DNA from: Rhodovarius crocodyli
Lineage (GTDB): Bacteria > Pseudomonadota > Alphaproteobacteria > Acetobacterales > Acetobacteraceae
Direction of reading: 5' to 3'
Length of the DNA stretch: 64,000 bases
NCBI RefSeq assembly: GCF_004005855.1
Contig: NZ_SACL01000001.1
Location: 372,001 to 436,000 of the forward strand
The notes under the pieces are model-generated. The model ran no database searches, had not been told where the DNA came from, and worked only from the letters and a program-made list of their open reading frames with translations. Shown piece after piece: positions 1 through 8,730 of this stretch (position 1 is the first letter of the stretch; each line of letters opens with the position of its first letter). Made by a program: the position numbers and the translations under genes.

Positions 1-394
1 CCACCCTGTCACCACCGCATTCGGCGATGATGGCCGTGCCGATCGGGTGATAGATCGCGAGGAACGCGCCCATCCCGCCCAGGCACAGGCCCAGCAGCAG
101 CGGGCTGGTGCACAGCCCGGCCAGGATCATGAACAGCCCGGCGCCGAGGAAGAAGGACGTCATCAGCGCCTTGCGCCCCAGCCGCGCCTGCAGCCAGCCC
201 ATGGGCAGCGCCAGCATGCCATAGACCACGAACATGCCCGTCCCGATGGTGATGACGGGGCCATAATCGGCGCCGAACAGGTCGGGCTGCTGATAGACCA
301 TGGCCAGGCTGGCCGTGGCCAGCACCAGCAGGGCGTAATGGGTGATGGTGTGGGCGGCGTTGATGAACACCACCTGGCGGGTGACGGCTGACAT
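1..394 (-). CDS. MFS transporter, N-terminal part (cut by the window edge)
   Basis: The reading frame starts at an ATG at 394 and runs leftwards off the window, so about 131 N-terminal residues are visible. They form about four hydrophobic segments. Around residues 64-73 the loop reads GWLQARLGRKA, which fits the loop 2-3 signature (GxLaDrxGrR/K) of the major facilitator superfamily. A membrane transporter is therefore well supported; the substrate is not known. It is transcribed divergently from the AraC-type gene at 435, with only 40 bases between the starts, so that regulator is its likely controller. The C-terminal half lies outside the window. Confidence 0.8.
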   Translation of the reverse strand, partial: MSAVTRQVVFINAAHTITHYALLVLATASLAMVYQQPDLFGADYGPVITIGTGMFVVYGMLALPMGWLQARLGRKALMTSFFLGAGLFMILAGLCTSPLLLGLCLGGMGAFLAIYHPIGTAIIAECGGDRV

Positions 395-423
395 GAGCGT
401 TTATCCTCTCTGCCGGATGGTAT

Positions 424-476
424 AGCCTGTCCGCATGGCGTCGTCCGGACAAACCCTGTCGCCAGCCGGACAGGCT
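424..476. promoter_or_regulatory. Inverted repeat cluster between MFS and AraC genes (operator candidate)
   Basis: Perfect 10-base arms AGCCTGTCCG (424-433) and CGGACAGGCT (467-476) flank a palindromic GTCCGGAC (443-450). The cluster covers the ATG at 435 used for the AraC gene, so either the regulator binds across its own start or translation begins further downstream. Confidence 0.45.
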
Positions 477-1280
477 GCACCGTCTATCGCCCCTCGGCGG
501 GACATCCAACAGGATGCGGTGAACCGGCCACTGGCCGGGTATTCGCATGACTACGCACGCGGGCATGACACCGGCCTGCACCACCATGCCAAGGCGCAGT
601 TGCTGTATGCCACCCAGGGCGCCATGCGGGTGGAGACCGAGACCACCGACTATGTGGTGCCGGCCGGCCGCGCGCTGTGGATGCCCGCGGGTTGGGCGCA
701 TCGGGTGCGGATGGCAGGCGCGGTCGCCATGCGCGCGCTGTTCCTGCGCGAGGACGCGGCCCGTGTCGGCCCCGCCGCCCCCACCGCCTTCCCGGTGCCG
801 CCGCTGTTGCGGGAACTGATCCTGGCCGCCTGCGCCATGCCGCTGGAATGGGACGAAGCCGGGCGCGGCGCGCATCTGGCCGCCCTGATCCTGGACGAGA
901 TCGCGGGCGCCGTGGCCCTGCCGCTGGGCGTGCCCGCACCCCGCGACGCCCGCCTGCGCCGCCTGGCCGAGACCCTGCGCGCCAACCCCGCCGACGACCG
1001 CACCCTGGAACAATGGGGCGAGGCGGTAGGCGCCAGCGGCCGCACCCTGGCGCGGCTGTTCCTGCGCGACACCGGGCTTTCCTTCGCCGGATGGCGACAG
1101 GCGCTGCGGCTGGCGGAGGCCTCGGCCCTGCTGGCGGAGGGCATGCCGCCCGCCCGCGTCGCGGCGCGCGTGGGCTATGCCAGCGCGCCCGCCTTCGGCG
1201 CCGCCTATCGCACCGCCTTCGGCGTGACGCCGCGCGGGCGCGGCACCATCGGGGCGACCGCCGCTCTAGCCGGGCGGTGA
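435..1280 (+). CDS. AraC family transcriptional regulator with N-terminal cupin
   Basis: The 281-residue protein has a cupin-like sensor domain (histidines in GHDTGLHHHAKAQLLYA near residues 43-59, then a short beta-rich stretch) and a C-terminal pair of helix-turn-helix motifs (TLARLFLRDTGLSFAGWRQALR, then ARVAARVGYASAPAFGAAYRTAFG). This is the usual AraC/XylS layout in short cupin-type members. It probably controls the divergent MFS gene, as such pairs often encode efflux or uptake with its regulator. The first 28 residues are weakly conserved-looking and the start at 435 lies inside an inverted repeat. An in-frame GTG at 519, preceded by AGGA, is an alternative start giving 253 residues. 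Confidence 0.88.
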   Translation: MASSGQTLSPAGQAAPSIAPRRDIQQDAVNRPLAGYSHDYARGHDTGLHHHAKAQLLYATQGAMRVETETTDYVVPAGRALWMPAGWAHRVRMAGAVAMRALFLREDAARVGPAAPTAFPVPPLLRELILAACAMPLEWDEAGRGAHLAALILDEIAGAVALPLGVPAPRDARLRRLAETLRANPADDRTLEQWGEAVGASGRTLARLFLRDTGLSFAGWRQALRLAEASALLAEGMPPARVAARVGYASAPAFGAAYRTAFGVTPRGRGTIGATAALAGR

Positions 1281-1313
1281 CGGGCGGCTAGGATGGCCGC
1301 AACGGAGGAAACC

Positions 1314-2468
1314 ATGACCGAGCCACTCGATCCCGGGCATCTGCCCCGCGGCATCCGCACGCGCATCCTGCGCCACGTCAACGGGCTGGACATGCATCTG
1401 CTCGAAGCCGGGGAGCAGGGCCGGCCTCTGTTGCTTCTGCTGCACGGCTTTCCTGAGCTCGCCTTCTCCTGGCGCCACGTCATGCTGCCCCTGGCCGAGG
1501 CCGGCTATCACGTCGTGGCGCCCGACCAGCGCGGCTATGGCCGCACCACCGGATGGGTCGCTGAGTTCGACGGCGAGATCCAGAGCTTCGGGCCGCTGAA
1601 CTATGTGCGCGACGCGCTGGCCCTGGTGGCCGCGCTCGGCCATTCGGAGGTAGCGGCCGTCATCGGCCATGATTTCGGGTCGCCGGTCGCGGGCAATTGC
1701 GCGCTGTCACGGCCCGACGTCTTCCGCTCCGTGGTGCTGATGAGCGCGCCCTATGGCGGCCCCCGCCCCTGGCCGGTCGGCGAGCAGCGCGCGCCCGAAG
1801 CGGCGGCGGGCCTGGCCTCGGGCGGCATGAACGCGGCGCTCGCGGCGCTGGACCCGCCCCGCAAGCACTACCAGTGGTATTATTCGACGCGGGAGGCAAA
1901 CGCGAACATGTGGCGGGCCGCCCAGGGCCTGCCGGCCTTCATCCGCGCCTATTATCACCACAAAAGCGCGGATTGGGCCGCGAACCGCCCCTATCGCCTG
2001 GCCGGCTGGGAAGCGTCCGAGCTCGCGAAGATGCCCACCTACTACATCATGCCGCTGGAGCTGGGCATGGCGGAGACCGTGGCGGCGGAAATGCCCGGCC
2101 CCGCGCAGATCGCCGCCAATCATTGGCTGAGCGAGGCGGATCTGGCCGTCTACGCCATGGAATACGGCCGCACCGGCTTCCAGGGGGGCCTGCAATCCTA
2201 TCGCTGCACCACCAGCGGGCTGGTGGCGGCCGAGATGCGGCTGTTCGCCGGGCGGCGGATCGAGGTGCCCGCCTGCTATATCGCCGGTGCCAGCGACTGG
2301 GGCGTGTACCAGAAGCCCGGCGACCTGGAGGCGATGCAGGGCAAGGCCTGCGCCGACCTGCGCGGCTGCCACCTGGTGCCCGGGGCAGGCCATTGGGTGC
2401 AGCAGGAGCAGCCCGCCGCCACGGTCGGGCACATCCTGGACTTCATGCGGGGCCAGAAGACGCCTTAG
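1314..2468 (+). CDS. Alpha/beta hydrolase, epoxide hydrolase-like
   Basis: This 384-residue enzyme has the alpha/beta-hydrolase signatures of the epoxide hydrolase/haloalkane dehalogenase group. The oxyanion-hole motif is HGFPELAFSWRH near residue 44. The nucleophile elbow is GHDFGSP, with Asp as nucleophile. A late acid lies in GASDWGVYQ, and the catalytic His is in GHWVQQEQP near the C terminus. Aromatic Tyr residues in the cap region (HYQWYYS, RAYYHH) are suitable ring-opening residues, although which are used cannot be told. The ATG at 1314 was chosen because GGAGG precedes it by six bases; an upstream in-frame ATG at 1293 has no such site. The substrate is unknown. Confidence 0.85.
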   Translation: MTEPLDPGHLPRGIRTRILRHVNGLDMHLLEAGEQGRPLLLLLHGFPELAFSWRHVMLPLAEAGYHVVAPDQRGYGRTTGWVAEFDGEIQSFGPLNYVRDALALVAALGHSEVAAVIGHDFGSPVAGNCALSRPDVFRSVVLMSAPYGGPRPWPVGEQRAPEAAAGLASGGMNAALAALDPPRKHYQWYYSTREANANMWRAAQGLPAFIRAYYHHKSADWAANRPYRLAGWEASELAKMPTYYIMPLELGMAETVAAEMPGPAQIAANHWLSEADLAVYAMEYGRTGFQGGLQSYRCTTSGLVAAEMRLFAGRRIEVPACYIAGASDWGVYQKPGDLEAMQGKACADLRGCHLVPGAGHWVQQEQPAATVGHILDFMRGQKTP

Positions 2469-2887
2469 CGAACACCCAGGCGCGGCCACTCGATGGCGGG
2501 GCAGCGGTCCTGCACCACCATCACGCCCTGGGCGCGGGCACGGGCGGCGGCGGCCTCGTCCACGATGTCCAGCTGCAGCCACACGGCCTTGGCGCCCAGC
2601 GCCGCGGCCTCATCCACCACCGCGCCCGCTTCCTCGCTGCGGCGGAACACGTCCACCATGTCCAGCGCGCCGGCATCGGCCAGGGTCGCCACCACCGTCT
2701 GGCCATGGATCTGCTGGCCGGCAAGGCCGGGATTCACCGGCACCACCTCCATCCCGCGCGACAGCAGGAAGCGCATGACGCTGTTGCTGGCGCGCTCGGG
2801 CTTCGGGCTCGCGCCCACCAGCGCCACGCGCGGGCGGCGCGCCAGCAGGGCGGCGATCTCGGCATCGGTCGGGTTGGTAGCGGTCAT
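2465..2887 (-). CDS. CoA-binding domain protein (YccU-like)
   Basis: A small 140-residue Rossmann-fold protein of the CoA-binding family. The nucleotide-binding start VALVGASPKPERASNSVMRF lies near residue 20, PVNPG near residue 50, and the characteristic VDVFRRSEE and WLQLDIVDE stretches follow. The end DRCPAIEWPRL is typical of the family, where Cys and Pro are conserved. Members are cytosolic and of uncertain function. Its ATG overlaps the stop codon of the chaA-like gene by ATGA, so the two are translationally coupled. It converges on the epoxide-hydrolase gene, overlapping its end by four bases. Confidence 0.85.
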   Translation of the reverse strand: MTATNPTDAEIAALLARRPRVALVGASPKPERASNSVMRFLLSRGMEVVPVNPGLAGQQIHGQTVVATLADAGALDMVDVFRRSEEAGAVVDEAAALGAKAVWLQLDIVDEAAAARARAQGVMVVQDRCPAIEWPRLGVR

Positions 2888-3954
2888 GGCATGAAACTCA
2901 GCATGAGGAAGCCGGCCAGGATCATCAGGTGCACCGCGCCTTGCAGCAAGGTGGTGCGCCCATGGGCCAGGGTCAGGATGCTGACCACGAAGGTCAGCGC
3001 CAGGATGACGGTGTTCGCGGGGTCCAGGCCCAGCACCAGCCCCTCGCCGTTCCACAGCGCCACGGCCGCCACCACCGGGATGGTCAGGCCGATACAGGCC
3101 AGGGCCGAGCCCAGCACCAGGTTCAGCGCCATCTGCACCTGGTTGCGGGCGGCGGCGCGGATGGCCGACACGCCCTCGGGCATCAGCACCAGCAGCGCCA
3201 CCACCACGCCCACCACCGTATCGGGCGCGCCGATCGCCGCCACCCCTGCCTCCAGCGCCGGCGCCAGCTTCTTGGCCAGCAGCACCACCGCGAGCAGGGA
3301 GACGCACATGAGCCCGAAGGCGATGGCGCTGCGCCGGTTGGAGGGCGGGTCCCCCGCCGGATCGATGCCGTGGCCGTGCAGGAAGTCATTGCGGTGCCTG
3401 ACCGTCATCACGAACAGGAACACGGCGTAGAGCCCCACCGACATCAGGGCCACCATCAGCAGCTGCGACGAATTGAACAGCGCCCCGTCGGTGGAGCGCG
3501 TGTGGTTCGGCAGCACCAGCGTCATGGTCGCGATGGTGATGACGACGGACAGGAAGGCGGTGGCGCCGCGGGCCGCGAAACCCTGCTCGAAGTGCCGCGC
3601 CCCGCCCAGCACCAGGGCCAGGCCCATCAGCCCGTTCAGGCAGATGATGACGGAGGCGAAGACGGAATCGCGCAGCAGCGTCGGCTGCCCGCCGCCCGAC
3701 ATCAGGGCCAGGATCAGCCCCGTCTCGATCACCGTGATGGCGATGGCCAGCACCAGCGTGCCATAGGGCTCACCCACGCGGGCGGCGACGACCTCGGCAT
3801 GCAGGACCGCCGCGAAGACGCTGGTGAACAGCGCCACGACCAGCGCGATGCCGAAGATCGAGAGGCCCTGAACCCCCAGAAGCACCAGCAGCAGTCCCGC
3901 GGCCGGAACCACCCAGGACCACCAGGGAATATCCTCCCGCACCGCACCGGCCAT
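2884..3954 (-). CDS. chaA: Calcium/proton antiporter, ChaA type
   Basis: A 356-residue integral membrane protein with about eleven hydrophobic segments. Two cation-exchanger repeats are visible: GEPYGTLVLAIAITVIETGL around residues 62-81, with the conserved acidic residue in the helix, and VVVALLVLMPEGVSAIRAA around residues 253-271, with Pro-Glu-Gly. Both match ChaA-type Ca2+(Na+)/H+ antiporters of the CaCA superfamily, which export cations in exchange for protons. A hydrophilic loop with HGHG lies between the halves. It is followed at ATGA by the CoA-binding gene. Which cation it carries cannot be read from the sequence. Confidence 0.9.
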   Translation of the reverse strand: MAGAVREDIPWWSWVVPAAGLLLVLLGVQGLSIFGIALVVALFTSVFAAVLHAEVVAARVGEPYGTLVLAIAITVIETGLILALMSGGGQPTLLRDSVFASVIICLNGLMGLALVLGGARHFEQGFAARGATAFLSVVITIATMTLVLPNHTRSTDGALFNSSQLLMVALMSVGLYAVFLFVMTVRHRNDFLHGHGIDPAGDPPSNRRSAIAFGLMCVSLLAVVLLAKKLAPALEAGVAAIGAPDTVVGVVVALLVLMPEGVSAIRAAARNQVQMALNLVLGSALACIGLTIPVVAAVALWNGEGLVLGLDPANTVILALTFVVSILTLAHGRTTLLQGAVHLMILAGFLMLSFMP

Positions 3955-4176
3955 TCATCTCTCCCCTACGCGACTCGGGCCGCCCACCGGACGAATCCGG
4001 AACGCGTTTGTGCCCGGCCCATAACGCGCAACACAAACTGTGGTTGCACGCCCTTCATGACACATGTCAGCGATTCGTTCTCGCGACTCGGATCATTACA
4101 TTGATTCATCAGGAGATTGAGAAGCCGGGCCGGCCGCGTGTTCCTTTTTCATTCCAGCCCGGCGCCGAGTCGCGTC
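3955..4176. other. Gene-free spacer between decarboxylase and antiporter genes
   Basis: No convincing open frame is present. It holds the 3' end of the decarboxylase transcript and the promoter region of chaA. A short palindrome TGACA-CA-TGTCA lies at 4058-4069 and could be an operator. Arms GCCGGGC and GCCCGGC near 4122 and 4158 could form a weak hairpin after the decarboxylase gene. Confidence 0.4.
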
Positions 4177-6498
4177 TTACTCGCTCAACACATAGGTGCA
4201 GAAGCGCACCGATCCGTCCGGCTGGACCTCGCGGTACACGCCCTGGATCTCGTTCTCGAAGCCCGGGAACAGGTTCGCGCCGCGTTCGAACACCTTCAGG
4301 TAGTCGATCATGGGCTGGCTGGCCTCGGTCAGGCGTTCGCCGGGGATGATGGTGGCGATGCCGGGCGGATAGACCACCCACAGCGTGGCCGCCACCCGCC
4401 CGCGCAGCTGGTCCAGCGGCAGGAAATCCACCTTGTTGCGCACCATCTCCTGCACCGCCTCATGCGGGGCCACGGCCATCTCGGGCAGGTGCTCCGCACG
4501 GAACTGCCGGCGCTGCAGGTCCGATGTGTTCATCGAGCGGTAGAAGCTGTGCATCTCCGCGCAGAGATCACGCAGGCGGCGCTTGGCGTAGCGGGCCGGG
4601 CGCTTGTTCACGAAGGTCGGGATCACGTCCTCCAGCAGCGCGTTCTCGTCATGCAGCTTCTTGAAGGTGACGAGGTGCGACAGCAGCGTGCCGGCCTTGC
4701 TGCTCTCCACGCCCGGCGTCAGCAGGAACAGCAGGCTGTTGAGGTCGTTCTTCTCCGGCACGATGCGGTTCTGGCGCAGATATTCGGCCACCACCGGGGC
4801 GGGAATGCCGTGGTCGGCATATTCGCCCGTCGCGCGGTTGAAGCCGGGCGTCAGCAACGTCAGCTTGTTGGGGTCCGTCATGGCAAAGCCCTGCGGCACG
4901 CCATGGAAGCCGTGCCAGCGGTCCCCGGCCTTGATCTCCCAGCAGTTGGGGTCGCTCGCCAGCCGGTCGGTCGGCACGTCCTCCCAGGGGGTGTTGTCCA
5001 CCTGCTCGGGCACGAAGGGCTCGAAGAACCAGTGGCGCGCGGGGTCGCGCTCCTTCTCGCCGATCTCACGCTTGATGGCGCGCAGCTTCTTCCGCAGCTC
5101 GATGCCCAGGCGAATGGTGTCGTCCCACAGCACCTCGCCCGACTTGCCCTTCATCATCTGCGCGCCGACGTCCAGCGAGGCGAACAGCGGATAGAACGGG
5201 CTGGTCGAGGCGTGCAGCAGGAACATCTCGTTGAAGCGGTGGTGGTTCAGCTGCCGCCGCTGGCCCTTGAGATGGCTGTCGCGCACATGGATCTGGCTGG
5301 CCTGGGAGAAGCTGGCCAGCTGCTTGTGGGTGGACTGCGTGACGAAGATGCCCGGGCTGTTCTCGTCCAGCTTCAGCCCCATGCCGAAGCGGCCCTTGAA
5401 CAGCGGGTGGAACTTCATGAAGCCCGCCCAGGCCTCGTCGAACAGGATGTAGTCACACAGGTGGCCGATGCGGGCCAGGATCTCCTCGGCGGAGTAGATC
5501 GTGCCGTCATAGGTGCACTGTTCGATCACGGCGCAGCGGAAGGGGCGCGGCCGGTCGGCCAGCGACTTGTCCTCGATCAGCGGGTTGTCGCGGATGGACT
5601 GGCGCAGACGCTGCTCGTCCAGCGCATCGGCGAACATGGGGCCGATAAGCCCGTGCGGGTTGCGGTCGGTTTCGATGAAGACCGGGATGGCGCCGCCCAG
5701 GATCAGTGCGCCGTGGTTGGCGGCCTTGTGGTTGTTGCGGTCGAACAGCACCAGGTCGCCCTCGGCCAGCAGGGCCTGCAGGACGATCTTGTTGGACGAG
5801 GAAGTGCCGTTGAGGACGAAATAGGTGCGCTCCGCGCCGAAGATCTTGGCCGCTTCCCGCTCGGCGGCGAGCGCCGGCCCTTCATGCGTCAGCAGGTCAC
5901 CCAGCTGGAGCACGGAATTGTCCAGGTCGTCGCGGAACACCGCCTCGCCCAGATGCTCGACGAAGATGCGGCCGATCGGGCTGCGGCGGTAGAACACGCC
6001 GCCATTATGGCCCGGGCAGGTCCAGAGCTGGTTGCCTTCCTCGGCATAGTCCACCAGGCGCCCGAAGAAGGGCGTCTTCAACGAGTCGGCATACTGGCGC
6101 AGCCGGCTGATCAGGTTCTTGGCGATGAAGTCGGGCGTTTCTTCCGCGAGGAAGATGTAGCCGTCCACATCGTCCAGCACCTCCACCGGGATGTCCTGCA
6201 GCCGGTGGCGGCGGACCAGCACGATGATCGGCACTTCGAGGCCGCGCTTGCGGATCAGCGAGATCAGGGCCGCGGATTTGCCCTGCAGCCCCTTCTTGCC
6301 CCAATCCACCACCACGCAGCCGATGGCGGCATCGGTGCGGACCACCAGCTCGGCGTCGTCATCCCGGCGGGCGCGGGCGACCTGATAGCCGTCCTGCTCG
6401 ATCTCCTGGATGATGTCGCGCAGCCGCGCCCCTTCGAGGTCGCTCTCGTCGAAGGCGGGGGCGCAGACCAGGAACTTGAAGCGGCGCGAGTATTCCAT
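4177..6498 (-). CDS. Basic amino acid decarboxylase (Orn/Lys/Arg, PLP fold type I)
   Basis: A 773-residue member of the group III PLP decarboxylases. An N-terminal receiver-like wing domain (residues about 1-130) precedes the large PLP domain. The PLP lysine is K392 in the STHKQLASF motif, preceded by the FDEAWAGFMKFHP stretch that holds the cofactor-binding Asp. The C-terminal domain includes GVYREVQPDGS. The length fits ornithine, lysine or arginine decarboxylases (about 710-780), and the substrate cannot be decided here. The product would be putrescine, cadaverine or agmatine. The start at 6498 is preceded by GGAAGGA; the frame stays open upstream but the homologous domain begins here. Confidence 0.9.
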   Translation of the reverse strand: MEYSRRFKFLVCAPAFDESDLEGARLRDIIQEIEQDGYQVARARRDDDAELVVRTDAAIGCVVVDWGKKGLQGKSAALISLIRKRGLEVPIIVLVRRHRLQDIPVEVLDDVDGYIFLAEETPDFIAKNLISRLRQYADSLKTPFFGRLVDYAEEGNQLWTCPGHNGGVFYRRSPIGRIFVEHLGEAVFRDDLDNSVLQLGDLLTHEGPALAAEREAAKIFGAERTYFVLNGTSSSNKIVLQALLAEGDLVLFDRNNHKAANHGALILGGAIPVFIETDRNPHGLIGPMFADALDEQRLRQSIRDNPLIEDKSLADRPRPFRCAVIEQCTYDGTIYSAEEILARIGHLCDYILFDEAWAGFMKFHPLFKGRFGMGLKLDENSPGIFVTQSTHKQLASFSQASQIHVRDSHLKGQRRQLNHHRFNEMFLLHASTSPFYPLFASLDVGAQMMKGKSGEVLWDDTIRLGIELRKKLRAIKREIGEKERDPARHWFFEPFVPEQVDNTPWEDVPTDRLASDPNCWEIKAGDRWHGFHGVPQGFAMTDPNKLTLLTPGFNRATGEYADHGIPAPVVAEYLRQNRIVPEKNDLNSLLFLLTPGVESSKAGTLLSHLVTFKKLHDENALLEDVIPTFVNKRPARYAKRRLRDLCAEMHSFYRSMNTSDLQRRQFRAEHLPEMAVAPHEAVQEMVRNKVDFLPLDQLRGRVAATLWVVYPPGIATIIPGERLTEASQPMIDYLKVFERGANLFPGFENEIQGVYREVQPDGSVRFCTYVLSE

Positions 6499-6736
6499 CG
6501 AAGTCCTTCCGACAAACGAGCCGTAATTGGCGGCAGGTGGCGGGGAGGGCAATCGCCAGCGTTGGAATATGCACCGAATGTCACCGGCTTGTAGCGTAGG
6601 GCAGCCATGCTGCGCGGCGCACCGGCCCGGCAACCATTCAAATGAACGATTGCCCGGCGTAGAATGGCTGCCGTAAAGGTCTGAGAAACAACAATGTCGG
6701 CTGCCTGCACAGCAGGGGCCGCGGAGGACCGCCACA
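6499..6736. other. Divergent promoter region without a gene
   Basis: The 238-base region separates the decarboxylase start from the start of the secreted protein at 6737. Apart from the palindrome listed separately at 6625-6658, I see no open frame with coding character and no recognisable riboswitch. Confidence 0.5.
6625..6658. promoter_or_regulatory. 34-base imperfect palindrome (operator candidate)
   Basis: Two 16-base arms (6625-6640 and 6643-6658) match at 13 of 16 positions around a two-base centre; the inner part reads CCATTCA-AA-TGAACGA. It lies between divergent genes, so an operator is more likely than a terminator. Confidence 0.4.
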
Positions 6737-7141
6737 ATGCGCATGATCGCAGCCGCCCTGCTCGCCTCGGCAACGGTGCTGGCCACCACCGGCCACGCCC
6801 AACAGATGGCCGCCGTCGTGGTGGTCAATGAATGCCCGCAGCGGCTCTCTCTGCTGGTCAGCGCCGTGCCGGAGAACGGCAACCGCCAGACCTTCGGCTG
6901 GTTCAACCTGCCCGCCCGCAGCAACCAGAACCTGTTCCTGGCCGATGGCAGCTGGCTGCAGCACAACACGCAGATGCCCTTCTACATCTACGCGACCAAT
7001 GCCGATGACAGCACGACCTGGTCGGACAACGACCTGCGCGTGGTGTGGCAGAACCGCAGCTACAACATGCAGCAGCGCAACCTGGCACCGGTCGAAGGCA
7101 CCGGCCCCTTCGCGGTGCGGGCGCTGACCTTCGCCTGCTGA
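6737..7141 (+). CDS. Small secreted protein of unknown function
   Basis: A 134-residue protein with a clear Sec signal peptide (hydrophobic residues 4-18, cleavage likely after GHAQ near residue 22). The mature part is rich in Asn, Gln and aromatic residues and has one Cys near its start (VVNECPQR) and one as the last residue, which could form a disulfide in the periplasm. GGAGG lies about nine bases before the ATG. I do not recognise the family. Its size and Asn-rich beta-like composition resemble the two small secreted proteins at 26242-26995, but no shared motif is visible. Confidence 0.7.
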   Translation: MRMIAAALLASATVLATTGHAQQMAAVVVVNECPQRLSLLVSAVPENGNRQTFGWFNLPARSNQNLFLADGSWLQHNTQMPFYIYATNADDSTTWSDNDLRVVWQNRSYNMQQRNLAPVEGTGPFAVRALTFAC

Positions 7142-7144
7142 GGC

Positions 7145-7621
7145 TCAGCCCCGGCCGCGATAGCCGGGGACGCCCTGCTCGGGGATCCACACGCCCTTCG
7201 GCGGCTCGCCCGTCTGCCAGAACACGTCGATGGGCATGCCGCCGCGCGGATACCAGTAGCCGCCGATCCGCAGCCAGCGCGGCGACAGCAGCTCCTTGAT
7301 GCGCAGCCCGATATCCATCGTGCAGGCCTCATGGAACGACCCGTGGTTGCGGAAGGAACCGAGGTAGAGCTTGAGCGACTTGCTCTCCACGATCCATTTG
7401 CGCGGCACGTAGTCGATAACCAGATGCGCGAAATCCGGCTGGCCGGTCAGCGGGCACAGGCTGGTGAACTCCGGCGCCGCGAAGCGGATGCAGTAGGATT
7501 GGTCCGGATGCGGATTGGGCACGCGCTCCAGCACCGCCTGGTCGGGGCTGGCCGGCAGGCTGGTGGCGTGGCCGAGCTGGGTGAGGCCCTCGGTCTCGGT
7601 CGCGGTCGATTTCTTGCTCAT
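7145..7621 (-). CDS. queF: NADPH-dependent 7-cyano-7-deazaguanine reductase
   Basis: QueF reduces preQ0 to preQ1 in queuosine biosynthesis, in the cytosol. The 158-residue length is that of the short, single-domain type. The nucleophilic Cys is in [15 protein letters not shown] with its partner Asp six residues later. The NADPH-binding motif ESKSLKLYL follows, then FRNHGSFHE with the conserved His-Glu. Its ATG overlaps the tgt stop codon (ATGA at 7618-7621). It is the last gene of the queA-tgt-queF operon, which supplies the reductase together with the transglycosylase that uses preQ1. Confidence 0.96.
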   Translation of the reverse strand: MSKKSTATETEGLTQLGHATSLPASPDQAVLERVPNPHPDQSYCIRFAAPEFTSLCPLTGQPDFAHLVIDYVPRKWIVESKSLKLYLGSFRNHGSFHEACTMDIGLRIKELLSPRWLRIGGYWYPRGGMPIDVFWQTGEPPKGVWIPEQGVPGYRGRG

Positions 7622-8730
7622 GCGGGTGTGCTCCAGCCGGCGCGGATGGCGGCGGCTTCCTCGGCGAAGCGGCCCGCCAGGATCGCCGCGCGCAGCCGCG
7701 CCATCAGTTGCTGATAGTAGCGGATGTTGTGCCAGGTCAGCAGGATCGGCCCCAGCATCTCCTGCGACTTGATCAGGTGATGGATATAGGCGCGGCTGTG
7801 GCGCGTGCAGGCGGGGCAGTCGCAGGCCGGGTCCAGCGCGCTGCCGTCGTCGCAATGCCGGGCGTTGCGCATGTTCAGCACGCCCTGGCTGGTATAGGCG
7901 CGGCCCATCCGGCCGGAGCGCGTGGGGATCACGCAGTCGAACATGTCGATGCCGCGCGCGACGGCGCCGATGATGTCGTCCGGCGTGCCGACGCCCATCA
8001 GGTAGCGCGGCTTGTCCTGCGGCATCAGGGGGGTGGTCACGTCCAGCGTGGCGAACATCGCCTCCTGGCCCTCACCCACCGCGAGCCCGCCCACGGCATA
8101 GCCCTCGAAGCCGATATCGGTCAGCGCCTTCACGCTCTCGGCGCGCAGATCGGCATAGGTGCTGCCCTGGACGATGCCGAACAGACCATAGCCCTCACGC
8201 GGGACGAAGGCGCGGCGGCCGCGCTCGGCCCAGGCCATGGACAGTCGCATGGATTTCGCGGCCACCTCATGCGTCGCCGGGTGGGGCGTGCATTCGTCGA
8301 AGCTCATGGTGATGTCGGCGTCCAGCAGGTGCTGGATCTCGATGGAGCGCTCCGGCGTCAGCCGGTGTTTGGAGCCGTCGATGTGCGACTGGAAGGTCAC
8401 GCCGTCCTTGTCCATCTTCCGCAGCGCCGACAGGCTCATGACCTGAAAGCCGCCGGAATCGGTCAGGATCGGGCCCTGCCAGTCCATCATCCTGTGCAGC
8501 CCGCCCAGGCGCGCCACGCGCTCCGCCCCCGGGCGCAGCATCAGGTGATAGGTGTTGCCGAGGACGATGCGCGCGCCGGTGCTGCGCACGGCATCCGCCG
8601 TCATGCCCTTCACCGTGCCCGCGGTGCCGACCGGCATGAAGACGGGCGTCTGCACCTCTCCATGCGCGGTGTGCAGCGTGCCGGCACGGGCGGCGCCATC
8701 GGTGGCGGTGAGGCTGTAAGAGAGGGTCAT
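7618..8730 (-). CDS. tgt: tRNA-guanine transglycosylase
   Basis: Tgt exchanges guanine-34 of GUN-anticodon tRNAs for preQ1. The 370-residue protein has the catalytic Asp in [10 protein letters not shown] near residue 93 and the second active-site Asp in the [13 protein letters not shown] region. A zinc site [17 protein letters not shown] lies near residue 310, with three Cys and a His. The length fits bacterial Tgt. The start at 8730 overlaps the queA stop by ATGA; the frame is open further upstream but homology begins with [12 protein letters not shown]. It is the central gene of the queuosine operon. Confidence 0.97.
   Translation of the reverse strand: MTLSYSLTATDGAARAGTLHTAHGEVQTPVFMPVGTAGTVKGMTADAVRSTGARIVLGNTYHLMLRPGAERVARLGGLHRMMDWQGPILTDSGGFQVMSLSALRKMDKDGVTFQSHIDGSKHRLTPERSIEIQHLLDADITMSFDECTPHPATHEVAAKSMRLSMAWAERGRRAFVPREGYGLFGIVQGSTYADLRAESVKALTDIGFEGYAVGGLAVGEGQEAMFATLDVTTPLMPQDKPRYLMGVGTPDDIIGAVARGIDMFDCVIPTRSGRMGRAYTSQGVLNMRNARHCDDGSALDPACDCPACTRHSRAYIHHLIKSQEMLGPILLTWHNIRYYQQLMARLRAAILAGRFAEEAAAIRAGWSTPA

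Noticed and set aside
4117-6594. 825-residue open frame opposite the decarboxylase gene
   Set aside because: Composition is His/Gln/Val/Leu-rich with no domain, and the decarboxylase motifs lie on the minus strand.
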